This document shows, piece after piece, positions 54,933 to 64,000 of a stretch of 64,000 nt of DNA. This stretch comes from Heligmosomoides polygyrus polygyrus (taxonomy: Eukaryota; Nematoda; Chromadorea; Rhabditida; Heligmosomidae). The stretch spans positions 55,164,676 through 55,228,675 of the forward strand of contig OX377205.1 in assembly GCA_947396885.1 (NCBI GenBank), read 5' to 3'. The notes beneath the pieces were generated by a model that searched no databases, was not told where the DNA came from, and saw only the letters and a program-made list of their open reading frames with translations. The stretch's first letter is position 1, and each line of letters begins with the position of its first letter. The position numbers and the translations under genes are program-made.

Positions 54933-55845
54933 TTAGGGGAGGCCAAAAGTAATGAGACAAAATGAAAAAAAAAAATATTTATCTCCTTATAACTCAATTA
55001 CAACTCAACGATGCTGAGGAGTGTATTTGCCATTAAGGGCAAGGACCTTGCTGCCATCGCTCAGCCCACTTCCTGATCCCATCCTTCCAGAACTGCTTGA
55101 GCCTGGTGTTGATCAACTGCTCGATATGGTTGTCAAGGACTGCTTGGGTTCTTGTGTCCCTTCCGACTAGGAAGTCCTGTAGGCTCAAGTAGTAGTGGTA
55201 GTTGCATGAAGAGATGTCCAGCGAATACGGTGGGTGAGGCATGTGAACGTAGCCCAGCTGGCCAAGCTTATCCGTGGTTACTTGTTCCCGATGGGGTGCG
55301 GCGTTGTCGAAGAGGAGAACCTTCTTGAAGCGCTGCGACTGAATAAGAGCGAGTCGCCGGCCCATATCTTCTATTTCGTTCACCATGGCCTTGGAGTTCA
55401 TCGCGGTGCTCTTGGGAAACAGCTTCCGGTAAACCGATCCATGGGCGCAGACCCAAAAGCTCCAAAGGTGCTTCTCGCCGTGAACATCTCGCCGAACGAA
55501 GGTCGGTAACAATTCACCAGGCCTCACCCAGACTCGCTGCTTGGCAGGGTTAAGGTAGAAGACGTACTTCTCATCTTGCGTAAATATTGAGCCCAGGCTG
55601 CTCGGGGTTGGGAATTGGGGGAGATTTGAGCGACACAGGTCGACTCGTCAGACTGGGGTTTCGGCATGAGACAGGCTTGGGTTTTTGGCATGCTTCTGGA
55701 AAGGGCGGAAGTGGTAACTTTTCTGATGGGCTTCAGTAAGTAGCATACAAACATACAAATACAATAAGCACGAAACCAGACTCCAGCCACGAGATATATG
55801 GACAGGGCATGGGGTGTCTCATTACTTTTGCCCCCCCCCCCCTAA
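54933..55845 (-). mobile_element. Mariner element with internal deletion
   Basis: The ends TTAGGGGAGGCCAAAAGTAA and its inverse (with a longer C run) are flanked by TA at 54931-54932 and 55846-55847. At 913 bp it is shorter than a full mariner of about 1.3 kb. The transposase is on the minus strand. Confidence 0.9.
55033..55590 (-). pseudogene. Mariner transposase catalytic part, mutated third aspartate
   Basis: The minus strand gives DEKYVFYLNPAKQ (first aspartate) and, in the frame 55527-55033, 'KVLLFDNAAPHREQ' (second aspartate) and 'HPPYSLDISSCNYHYYL'. In mariners this last block is SPDLAPSDYH, and its aspartate is the third catalytic residue. Here the equivalent position is asparagine. 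The N-terminal DNA-binding domain is deleted. The enzyme would be inactive. Confidence 0.85.
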
Positions 55846-55870
55846 TAAAAAAGTATATATATCACCTGCA

Positions 55871-56152
55871 TCACCTGTCGTCCCGTTGATCATCGACTTG
55901 CTCGAGCGGACGCCAGCAGCGTCTCCATTCGTTCCTGTCGCGTGCCAGAGTGCTCCAATGAATCCTCCTCGCCCAACTGACACGAAGAGCGTCATATCGG
56001 TCGTTCAGGGCTTTCACTAAGAAGAGCGACCAACGCGTTGGTGGGCGTCCTGGTGTTCTCTTGACATCCCATAGAATCCAGTCAGTAACGGCTCTTGTCC
56101 AGCGGGTGTCTGCAAAGCGCATTACGTGGCCGGCCCACCTAATTTTCGACAA
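55871..56152 (-). pseudogene. RTE family 2 C-terminal domain
   Basis: The frame gives '[20 protein letters not shown]' and [12 protein letters not shown], the usual C-terminal block of nematode RTE proteins, and ends 11 bp before the element's end. Confidence 0.85.
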
Positions 56153-57987
56153 CTAGGCAAACGCGACAGTGTCTCTGATCTTCGAACGTCGGCGAAGCTC
56201 GGAACTCCGGAGGCCTTCTCTCACTTGCGTAAGTCGTGTCACTCCGAGCATCGTCCTCTCGATTCCACGCTGCGCGACGCTGATCGCGTGTTCATCCTGC
56301 TTTCGTATAGCCCAGGTCTCTGAGGCGTATGTTAGGGCAGGAAGAACGGTAGAGTCGAATAGGTGGGCGCGGAGTCGGACGTCCTTCGTTTTCCTCGCGA
56401 CTTCTTCGACGCTCTTGAAAGCTCCTCAAACCGCTCGTTTCCTTCTGCTCAGCTTCGGCCCTAGGTCGTTGGCCATATTGACTTCACGAACCAGATACAC
56501 GTAGCTGGAGCATTCGGAGATGTTCGTTCCGTTGAGCGAGAATGGGGCATCAGAAACTTGTCCGTTCCTCATGAGCATCGTCTTCGTAAGATTCAGTGCA
56601 GTCTAACGTTCCCACATGCACGATCGAAGTCGGCCAGCATTCGCTTCGCCTGGTTGATGCTCGGTGTTATGAGCACGATATTGTCAGCGAAGCGAAGATG
56701 ATGTAGTTACCGGCCGTCGACCTCAGTCCCATGTCTTCCCATTCTAGTTCGCGCATGACGTTTCGAGGCTGGCGCTGAAGAGCTTCGGGGATATGGTATC
56801 ACCCTGCCGAACCCCTCTCGTCACGTCGATGATTACGACGTTGTAGAATGGTGAGATCTTGGTCGTAAATTTACTGTACATCTCACGAAGGACTCTGATG
56901 TACTGAGTAGGAACACCCTGAGTGAGCAGGGCGTCGATGACCGCTTCAGTTTCGACGGAGTCGAATGCCTTCTTCAGGTCGATGAACGTAAGGCACAGCG
57001 GCAGCTTGTACTCTCGCGACACTTCGATGAGCTTCGTAATGGTGTGTATGTGGTCAACCGTGCTGAATTCTCGCCGAATTCCTGCCTGTTCGTATGACTG
57101 CCCTTCGTTCAGCGTTCTGTTAATCCTATTCAGGATCACACGTCTCCCTTCTTGTACAGCAAGACGGTCCTGCTGGTCTTCCACTAAAATGGAATCTTGA
57201 ACTCCGACAGGTAGCGCGTGAAGAGCCGCGCCAGGGTGTTGATGAGCGCTGGCGCGAGGTTCTTTAGGTGTTCAGGTCTGATCCTGTCGGGACCGGGTGC
57301 TGTATGCTTCTTCACCGATAAGATGGCATGTCGGATCTCGGAAGGGAGAACAGAGGGGACGACGTATCCACCCTGCGGAAGATGGCATTGGGGCAGATGG
57401 TCGTGGCTATCGAAGAGATCGGAGTAGAAGTAGTGGATGACCTTCTCCATGGTCCTTCTGGAAGAGGTGACCGTTCCGTCAGGACGACGGAGATCGTTCA
57501 TCTTAGTCTTGAAGTTGGCGAAGTTCCGGCGGGCATTGCGGATGCTCAAAGCTGCCTCTGCAGCTTCAGCCGACGCCTTCACCCTTCTCTCCTTAAGGTC
57601 CTCCTTTATCGCCGCTCTGCATAGCTTCGCAAGCTCGGACGTCAGCTGGTAGTTGCTTGACGCTCGTGCTGCTTCACGCTGGCGTATCAGCTCGAGAGTT
57701 TCCTGATACAGGCGTGTCTTGGTGGTCTTCAAGCTTTCGGCTCCCTGAGCACTATTGCGGAGATGGTGCACGAAGTGGTCGTATTCCTCATCGACGTTGT
57801 CCATGACGGCATCTTCCCAAAGGCCGAAAAGAGAGGTGTAGAGGTCCCAGTTGATGGTCGTTCTGGGACTCCTCTTCTTGAACTTCGCGGCCTTCTCTCC
57901 TTGACGCGAAAAGCGGAACCTTGCGCGAAGTGGCACTGGTCCGATCTCGTGTAGAACTTGGGGCCAAGGGGAACGTCGGTCATGCAA
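56153..57987 (-). pseudogene. RTE family 2 linker and reverse transcriptase
   Basis: The frame 57987-57184 is the linker with KKHTAPGPDRIRPEHLKNL at the RT entry. The frame 57184-56744 has EQAGIRREFSTVDHIHT, motif A 'LTFIDLKKAFDSVETEAV' and 'RGVRQGDTISPKLF'. The YADD region near 56690 is broken. Shorter pieces to 56160 carry the thumb (ALTYASETWA-type block). Confidence 0.85.
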
Positions 57988-58137
57988 TACTTTGCGGTTG
58001 AAGATGATGTGGTCGATCTCGTTCTGGAACTGGCCACCGGGAGATTCCCAGGTCCATCGTAGGGGGGGGGGGGAGGCTTCTGGAACTGCGAGTTTCCATG
58101 AATGGTCTTGGTTGACATGATAAACTCAGACAGCCTT

Positions 58138-58935
58138 TCACTTTGCTCGTTTCAATCCAAACCGTGGGTTCCGATGTGAAGTTTTTCCGGCGACATTCGT
58201 CGCCCGACCATGGCGTTGAAGTCGCCGACGATCACCCTGTAAGGAGGTGTGGTCCTTATAGAACTTCTTCAGCTCCACGTAGGAGGCTTTGACCTCTTCG
58301 TCGTCGTAGTCGGATGTTGGGGCATATGCGACGAACACAGTCAAAGCTGGCACGGAGCCACATCGCTTCAGTCGCAGACGTCCGATTCGGCCTGTCAGAG
58401 ACTCGTACGAATCGATGTTCATGGCCAAGTACGTGTTGTCGAGGACACCAACGCCGCCTACTCCCCTGCTGTCGCATGTTCCGAAGAACAGTTCTTCTCC
58501 GGAGTCGTAGGCGGCGTGTAGGGGGTGGTGTCTTCTCGTCTCGATCAGTCCGATGACGTCGTGCTTGATCTTCCTGGCTTGCATCATCAGGTCCTCGATG
58601 GATGCTTCTGATGCAAGCGTGCGGGCGTTGTAAGTACAAATCGTCATCCTAGTCATTCTCAATTGGCGCAGCCTGGTTAGGCCCTGAGATTTTAGCAGCC
58701 TCTTCGCACTCATCCTTCCCATCGCTGCAGAAATAAGGGCTCTTTCGGGGTCAGGGGAATGAGCCCCTTTAGTGCTGCTGTTTTTTGACTGGAGTACACA
58801 CGGGTAGCTAGTCGGGCTCTGTCGTGCGGGCGAAGAACTCCGGGCAGCCAGCCAGACGGCTCGAGGAAACGGCGCGAGACTTAAGGCGGCATCGAATCGC
58901 CTTACATATACTCCCAGTCTATCGAGTGCAAGCAT
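58138..58935 (-). pseudogene. RTE family 2 endonuclease
   Basis: The minus frame gives 'MTICTYNARTLASEASIEDL', 'DVIGLIETRRHHPLHAAYD' with the catalytic glutamate, 'GVGVLDNTYLAMNIDSYES' and 'VFVAYAPTSDYDDEEV'. The DFNA motif is lost where the frame breaks near 58200. The same region in copy 32478-33790 is more damaged. Confidence 0.85.
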
Positions 58936-59167
58936 TTGGCCGGGCCGACACAGTTACAATCCGCACAGGCGCAAACATCCACGCACACTGTGCATGAACA
59001 TGCCGCTCCAACGCACAAGGAACGCGTCGACCCGACGAAGCAGGAACAAGGAGTTCATCCCCTGCATCTCACGTGCGTCTCTGGAAAGTACACGGTCGCA
59101 TTTGGTTCGCGTTTAATTCCCCTATCCACCAGCGGCCCGATATACCTCTTAACAAGAGAGCCGAAGG

Positions 59168-60709
59168 CAGTGGCGTCCAAAAGTTTGTGAACGCTTGCAT
59201 TTTTCGCCATAACTTGCCTTGAAAAAGGCCAAACAGAGTGAAATTTGGAAATGGGATAGCAAATTAGATCGCAATAACAATCTTTTGGTCTACGTTCGTT
59301 ATTAGCAAATTTATTGCAAGTGCAAGGTCAGTCTTGCGCAACGGTTAAAGCTGAGCTGCTAAGGCATCGAATGAATTTGTCGATACATTTTCTTATGAAG
59401 CCAGAACAGTAGCGTTTTGACATACTGTAGTCTTTAGCAAACTCTCTGTTATGTCAAGAGGAAGGAATATCTCTGCTGAAGTACGAGAAGCGATTTTTCG
59501 TCTCGTCCAGAAGAAAGTCTCTTATCGACAGATAGGACTACTTTTCGGATGCGAAATTTCGACAGTCAAGAGAATGAAGCGGAAAACGCTCCTAAGTCTA
59601 GCAGGCCTCGAAGTACGAATTCTAGAGGCAATTCTGTCATCCAGAGGATGTCGAGGCGTAACAGGCCATTGATCTCCGTCGATATAGGGGAGTCTGTAGC
59701 TGCTCACCACGGCTAAGATATGAGCGTGAGCACGGTAAAACGTCGACTGAGACGTTCTAGACTCTACGGAAGACGTCCCATTAAGAAAGCCTTCATCATC
59801 AAGAAGAGTAGGAACGCTGGACTCCGGTTTGCCAAGGAGCATTTGAGCTGGACGATTAGAGGATTGGAAAAAAGTGCATTTCAGCGATGAGAGCAGGTTC
59901 AACCTATTTGGATCTGATGAAATACATTACGTGAGAAGTCCAAAAGACTCCAGGTACGACACAATGTATCAACTGCCAACTACCAAGCATGGCGGAGGGA
60001 GTGTAATGGTTTGGGGATGCCTCAGCGCACACGGAACAGAGCCTATCTGCCAAATCCAAGGAGTTATGGGCTCTAAACGCCACCAGGAGAATTTGAACAA
60101 CGTTATGACCACACTCTACACAAACGTTCTAAACGCCGTGGATTTTCCAACAGGAAAACGACCCGAAACATGTTTCGAAGGTGATAGAGGAGTTGTTCAA
60201 TATAAATGGAATTCATCTTATGTCGTGGCCTTCTCAGTCACTGAATCTGAACCCAATCGAATACCTTTGGAAACACCTTTCAGGAAGTTTAGCAAGTCTC
60301 ACAGCAAGAAACAAGGCTGAAAAGTATGAACAATTAAGGCAGAAATGGGAAGATATCGAACCCAACGTGATCAACAAATTCTAGAGTCCATGCCGAGGAG
60401 ATATGAAGATGAAATTAAAGGAAAAGGTTTTGCAACTCGTTACTAGTAAAGCTTCATTGTATCTCTGTAAAGCTTGTCTGATTTTGGCAATAAAGAAGGC
60501 TTCTGAAGTACTGTAGTCTATGTGGCTGACTTCACGATTTTCCGTTTTTATGCTTGAAATATGGAAGGACCGATGTAGAACAGCATTGATGTTACGATAT
60601 AGGAGGATTTGTAATTGTCTCAACATATCCAAATTTCACAATTTTAAAGCTGATTTGAAGCGAGTTCTGGCGAAAAATGCAAGCGTTCACAAACTTCTGG
60701 ACGCCGTTG
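59168..60709 (+). mobile_element. Tc1-like transposon
   Basis: The inverted ends CAGTGGCGTCCAAAAGTTTG and, on the other side, CAACGGCGTCCAGAAGTTTG extend for about 42 bp (to TTTTTCGCCA). TA follows the right end at 60710-60711. The left side reads GG instead of TA, inside the RTE leader. At 1542 bp it is close to full Tc1 length. Confidence 0.9.
59451..60384 (+). pseudogene. Tc1-like transposase, frame-shifted
   Basis: The frame 59451-59672 holds the N-terminal paired-type helix-turn-helix (AEVREAIFRLVQKKVSYRQI). After frame changes, 59720-59870 gives the second DNA-binding part (STVKRRLRRSRLYGRRP). The frame from 59874 contains 'HFSDESRFNLFGSD' with the first catalytic aspartate and 'GGGSVMVWGCLSAHG'. 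The second aspartate lies near 60165 in another frame. The frame 60181-60384 has PSQSLNLNPIEYLW with the final glutamate and ends at TAG. All three acidic residues can be seen, but at least three frameshifts separate them. Confidence 0.85.
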
Positions 60710-60711
60710 TA

Positions 60712-60713
60712 AA

Positions 60714-60744
<31 letters not shown>
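60712..60744. repeat. (TA)n microsatellite after Tc1
   Basis: About 15 TA units directly follow the Tc1 right end. Confidence 0.9.
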
Positions 60745-60829
60745 ACGCGCTAAGCGATGAGTCATACTATCGATCGGCGCCGGCGCAGAAATTAGCCAGA
60801 ATATAGGGGGAAATGGGGGGAAAATTACG

Positions 60830-61440
60830 ACACGAAAATAGCGGAAAATACTCAGACGTCTTCTAATTGCCTGGAAACTTCAGTCCTGGAGTAATCGCTG
60901 TCGCTGAACACGAATCTGAAGTTCGTTTTTGAAGTGTCGATCGCTATCAATCGATATTGATCAAACTATCGACTTTTGTGGATATCGTCCAGAGGGTGCC
61001 AAACTTTAGCAATGGGGTAGTCTAGGCCGTTCAACATGAATCTGAAGTTTGTTTTCAAAGTATCAATCGCCGTCAATCGATACTGATCAAATTACGGTGA
61101 CGGGAAAATGGCGGAAAATACCCAGTCGTCTTCTACCTGCCTGGAAACTCAGGCCTGAGGTAATCGCGGTCGCTGAACACGAATCTGAGCTTCGTTTGTA
61201 AAGTATCGATTGTCACCAATCGATACTGATCAAACTACGGGGTGCGAAAATAGCGGAAAATACTCAGACGTCTTCTACGTGCCAGAGGATTCAGAAGACG
61301 TGCGCATGACATAACTGGGACTCAGAAGACGTGCCAAAGACGTCGCTCAACGTGTTTGGGGATTCAGGTAGACGTGCCGGAGACGTCGTCCAAGGTGCTT
61401 GGAGATTCAGAAGGTGTGCCCTGAAAACGTCATCCGCTAG
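60830..61440. repeat. Degenerate tandem satellite
   Basis: Units of about 140-160 bp recur from 60834, 61105 and 61247, with shared blocks GCGGAAAATACTCAGACGTC, GAACACGAATCTGA and AATCGATACTGATCAAA. From 61270 a shorter theme of about 45-55 bp (GGATTCAGAAGACGTGCC) repeats three to four times. A related inverted stretch lies at 12430-12640. Confidence 0.75.
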
Positions 61441-61507
61441 GGGGGAGGACCAGTACCAGTAATGGGGACCGTTTCACCAAGGAAGGACCAATAGTGAGGA
61501 ACATATG

Positions 61508-61658
61508 GCGGAGTGGCGTTCTAACCCGCTCTTTAAACAGAGGCGTGGCAAATGTCTGCGTCTCCACTGTCTCGTAAGGCAGTCAGTTGACTCTCGAGCA
61601 AGCCGAAGGGATTGGTTTGGGCGGGCCAGGGGCGAGGGGGTAGAACGTTTGACCCCCA
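61508..61658. mobile_element. Short MITE, copy 2
   Basis: It has the inverted theme GCGTTCTAACCC against GGGTAGAACG and matches 38238-38386 in reverse orientation. Confidence 0.65.
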
Positions 61659-61845
61659 GGAACCAATAGATCCTCCTATCTTGCTATACACTGTATGTAC
61701 TGCGAGCCTTTTGTACAGCTAGGTAGGGAAAAAAGCTGTACAAGTAGGGCAGCTAGCTCGATATGATTGTCCTTAGCTTAGTGATACTGCAACACCGCGC
61801 GGAAGCGCGCAAGTGCGAGGCACGTCGATAGGCTGACGGAGCACT

Positions 61846-61847
<2 letters not shown>

Positions 61848-61927
<80 letters not shown>
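61848..61927. repeat. (TA)n microsatellite, about 40 units
   Basis: An uninterrupted TA run of 80 bp that ends exactly at the CTT repeats of the RTE tail. Confidence 0.95.
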
Positions 61928-61930
<3 letters not shown>

Positions 61931-63258
61931 TTCTTCTTCTTCTTCTTCAGCGTCTGTCCGCTTCGTGGCGGGGGTCCGCTATTCTGGTGTCATGACGCCA
62001 CCTTTCCCGATCCAGCGCTAGATCAGGGTAGACACCAGCCGCTTTCAAGTCCGTATGTAACGTTTCAGCCCAGCGCTGCTTCGGGCGCCCTCTAGGCCGC
62101 TTTCCTATTTCCTCGAAGTTGAGGTCTATCTTGCGGACGCTATCTTCCTTTCCACGCAGAACGTGGCCGTACCATCGTAAGCGAGCTTCGCGCATCTTGT
62201 CCGCTATCGGCGCGACACCGAACTTCTGCCGAATAGCTTCGTTTCGGATGCGGTCCATGCGCGTGACTCCAGCCGTCCAGCGCAGAATCTTCGTCTCCAT
62301 GACGCTGAGGCGCGTTTCAACTTCCTTGGTCGCAGGCCAACACTCAGCGCCGTACTGGCCGGATGACTGCCCTGTAGATCTTTGACTTAAAGCGCTCAAG
62401 TATCTTCTTGTCGCAGAGCACGCCAGTCAACGAGCGCCACTTGGACCAAGCTGCACTCACGCGTGAATTCACTTCGACCATCAGTTTGCCGTCAGACGCG
62501 ACTGCTGATCCCAGGTACTTAAAGACCGCAGTGCGTGGAAGCTCGATGCCGTTAACCTTGATGGAGCTGGACTCGGTAACGTCCGTCGTTAAATACTCGG
62601 TCTTCTTCGCTTTCAATCTGAGTCCAAACCGCTCCAAGCGATCACACCATGCTTGCAACTCTCGCTCGAGTTCTCCTTTGTCTTCGCTAGCGAGCATCAC
62701 GTCATCGGCATAAAGCAACGTCCAAGGGACGGGCTTCTGAAGATCTCGTGTGATGGCATCCATGACGACAACAAAGAGGAGTGGGGAAAGCGCAGAACCC
62801 TGGTGTACCCCGACAGAGATGGGGAACTCCATCGAGGTTCCAGCTGCAGCTTGAACTCGACTCTTTGGACAAGAGTAGAGAATTCGCACCCACTCTATGA
62901 GCTCTTCGGGAACTCCATGATGTCGCAAGGCGTACCATATCACTTCACGCGGTACGCGGTCAAAGGCCTTCTCCAAGCCGAGGAAGGCGATATGCACTGG
63001 CTTCTGTTTCTCGCGATGCTTTTCTATCAGGAGGCGGGCGGCGTGTATGGCATCAACGGTGCCACAGCCAGCCACGAAGCCGCACTGATTGCTGGAAAGC
63101 TGGACGATGTCCCGAATTCGTCCATCGACAATTCGCTCAAAGATCTTCATGCTGTGCGAAAGCAAGCGAATCGGACGGTAATTGGAGCAGTCTGCAGGAC
63201 TGCCCTTCTTCTTCCAAATCGGGATCGTCGTACTTTGGCGCCAACACTCAGGCACCTT
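61928..63258 (-). mobile_element. RTE family 1 copy, minus strand, cut by an assembly gap
   Basis: A (CTT)n run at 61928-61949 is the (GAA)n tail read on the other strand. The sequence then follows the C-terminus and RT of family 1 into the gap. The 63459-64000 side does not match the RTE, so the 5' part is inside the gap or missing. Confidence 0.9.
61947..63258 (-). pseudogene. RTE family 1 RT, dead motif A
   Basis: The frame before the gap gives 'NYRPIRLLSHSMKIFERIV', 'VHIAFLGLEKAFDRVP', 'GVHQGSALSPLLF' and 'LLYADDVMLASED'. In the intact copy motif A reads FLDLEKAFD; here glycine replaces the catalytic aspartate, so the polymerase would be inactive. A frame change near 62345-62375 leads to the C-terminal frame (ECWPATKEVETRLSVMETK, GKRPRGRPKQRW) ending at 61947. 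Confidence 0.9.
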
Positions 63259-63458
63259 NNNNNNNNNNNNNNNNNNNNNNNNNNNNNNNNNNNNNNNNNN
63301 NNNNNNNNNNNNNNNNNNNNNNNNNNNNNNNNNNNNNNNNNNNNNNNNNNNNNNNNNNNNNNNNNNNNNNNNNNNNNNNNNNNNNNNNNNNNNNNNNNNN
63401 NNNNNNNNNNNNNNNNNNNNNNNNNNNNNNNNNNNNNNNNNNNNNNNNNNNNNNNNNN
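63259..63458. other. Assembly gap (200 N)
   Basis: Exactly 200 undetermined bases. Any open frame across it is meaningless. Confidence 1.
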
Positions 63459-64000
63459 TCAAAAATTCCGCTCGGCGTCATCACAGCGGAGAAACTTAGT
63501 TTTTCACTGTATAGTAAACACGACTTAAAATTTTGTATGTCACAGTTCCACTCTCTGTCGTTCTTTTCTTCAGAAGGCAGGAAAGTTTTTTCCGCGAAGA
63601 ATCCATTCATCCTTCGATTGCGGTCGATCATGTTAGAGAACGCAGTAGCCGCAAGCAAGCTGCTATAACTCGGAGATCTTTAGGGCTTCTAAAAAATTTA
63701 CAAAGCTTTAATAAATGCGGGTTCTATATGTCAAAACAGGTTTTAAAACTAACATCTTCCATGTGATTAGAATATGTGATTATTCCATTGTGATTTGGGT
63801 CGATATTTTTTTCTCGGCAAATGACGCTAATTCAAGATCATGTAGAAAATCGATTCAGAAAAACATAGATTTGTCACTGTGGGTCAAACGGACTTTAAAT
63901 TTTATAAGGTACGATTTCACTTTCAGGCTGTTTCCTGCAAAAGAGAGAAAATTCTTCTCGAGGCAAGTCCGTCTTTCGGTTGCGTTCCTTCATCGATTCG
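63459..64000. repeat. Possible diverged direct repeat, otherwise nothing
   Basis: 63482-63620 and 63857-64000 show the same order of blocks. Examples are TTTTTCACTGTATAG against TTGTCACTGTGGGT, ACTTAAAATTTTGTA against ACTTTAAATTTTATA, and CTTCGATTGCGGTCGATCAT against CTTTCGGTTGCGTTCCTTCA. The unit would be about 375 bp. No coding signal. Confidence 0.4.

Larger units (their letters stand above)
55860..59166 (-). mobile_element. RTE family 2, near full-length, decayed
   Basis: A leader (59166-58940), endonuclease, RT and C-terminal domain follow in order on the minus strand for 3.3 kb. The 3' end is an AGGTGATGCAGGTGAT-type terminus 12 bp from the mariner end. The 5' end abuts a Tc1 element at 59168. 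Frame changes occur at about 58140, 57185 and 56740. A G-run of about twelve at 58062 may be one cause. Confidence 0.9.

Noticed and set aside
62653..63528. Long open frames crossing 63259-63458
   Set aside because: They run through 200 undetermined bases and are antisense to the RTE reverse transcriptase.

Overview
The window is eukaryotic and almost certainly from a parasitic clade V nematode, most like a hookworm. The clues are a BEL/Pao element with a phlebovirus-type envelope module, several RTE and CR1 LINE families, mariner, Tc1 and hAT elements, long fold-back elements, and possible host exons split by very short introns (37, 47 and 64 nt) with GT..AG ends. No bacterial-type operon, ribosome binding site or CRISPR is present. 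The species call is inference. About 80% of the window is recognisable mobile or repeated DNA, and most coding sequence is broken by stops or frameshifts.

Layout. 1-7335: a decayed BEL/Pao (semotivirus-like) element with gag, protease, RT, RNase H, integrase and env remnants in order. It is split by a mariner-type fold-back element and by an AT-rich repeat that replaces the middle of the integrase. 7480-12050: two decayed LINEs in opposite orientations. 12672-14970: a tRNA-like sequence in seven head-to-tail copies on a ~280-bp unit, plus one full and one partial inverted copy. 15447-18621: a nearly full-length RTE flanked by a perfect 18-bp target duplication. 19509-22374: a second mariner-type fold-back element holding a reverse-oriented CR1. 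23120-26737: a GC-rich MITE, a 5'-truncated LINE with an 11-bp duplication, and an endonuclease-RT LINE. 28160-43360: nested fold-back elements carrying tRNA-derived heads, a 2.4-kb hAT-like element, two 203-bp MITEs and LINE fragments. 43360-49070: little recognisable, with a second GC-rich MITE and weak exon candidates. 49071-53370: two CR1 3' ends around the best host-gene candidate (minus strand, 51451-50778). 53549-60709: two mariners, an 81-bp tandem duplication, a full-length decayed RTE and a Tc1 element. 60830-64000: degenerate satellites, a short MITE, a long (TA)n tract, another RTE copy cut by a 200-base gap, and a diverged repeat.

The region reads as an insertion history. Target duplications order many events: CR1 into a fold-back element, hAT and a MITE into a second fold-back element, MITEs into RTE copies, and one fold-back family into another. 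LINEs could supply reverse transcriptase in trans to short elements, but nothing here shows that directly. I found no defence, biosynthetic or regulatory system. The least explained structures are the tRNA-like array, the fold-back elements that carry tRNA-like heads and a shared open frame, and the short-intron exon series.
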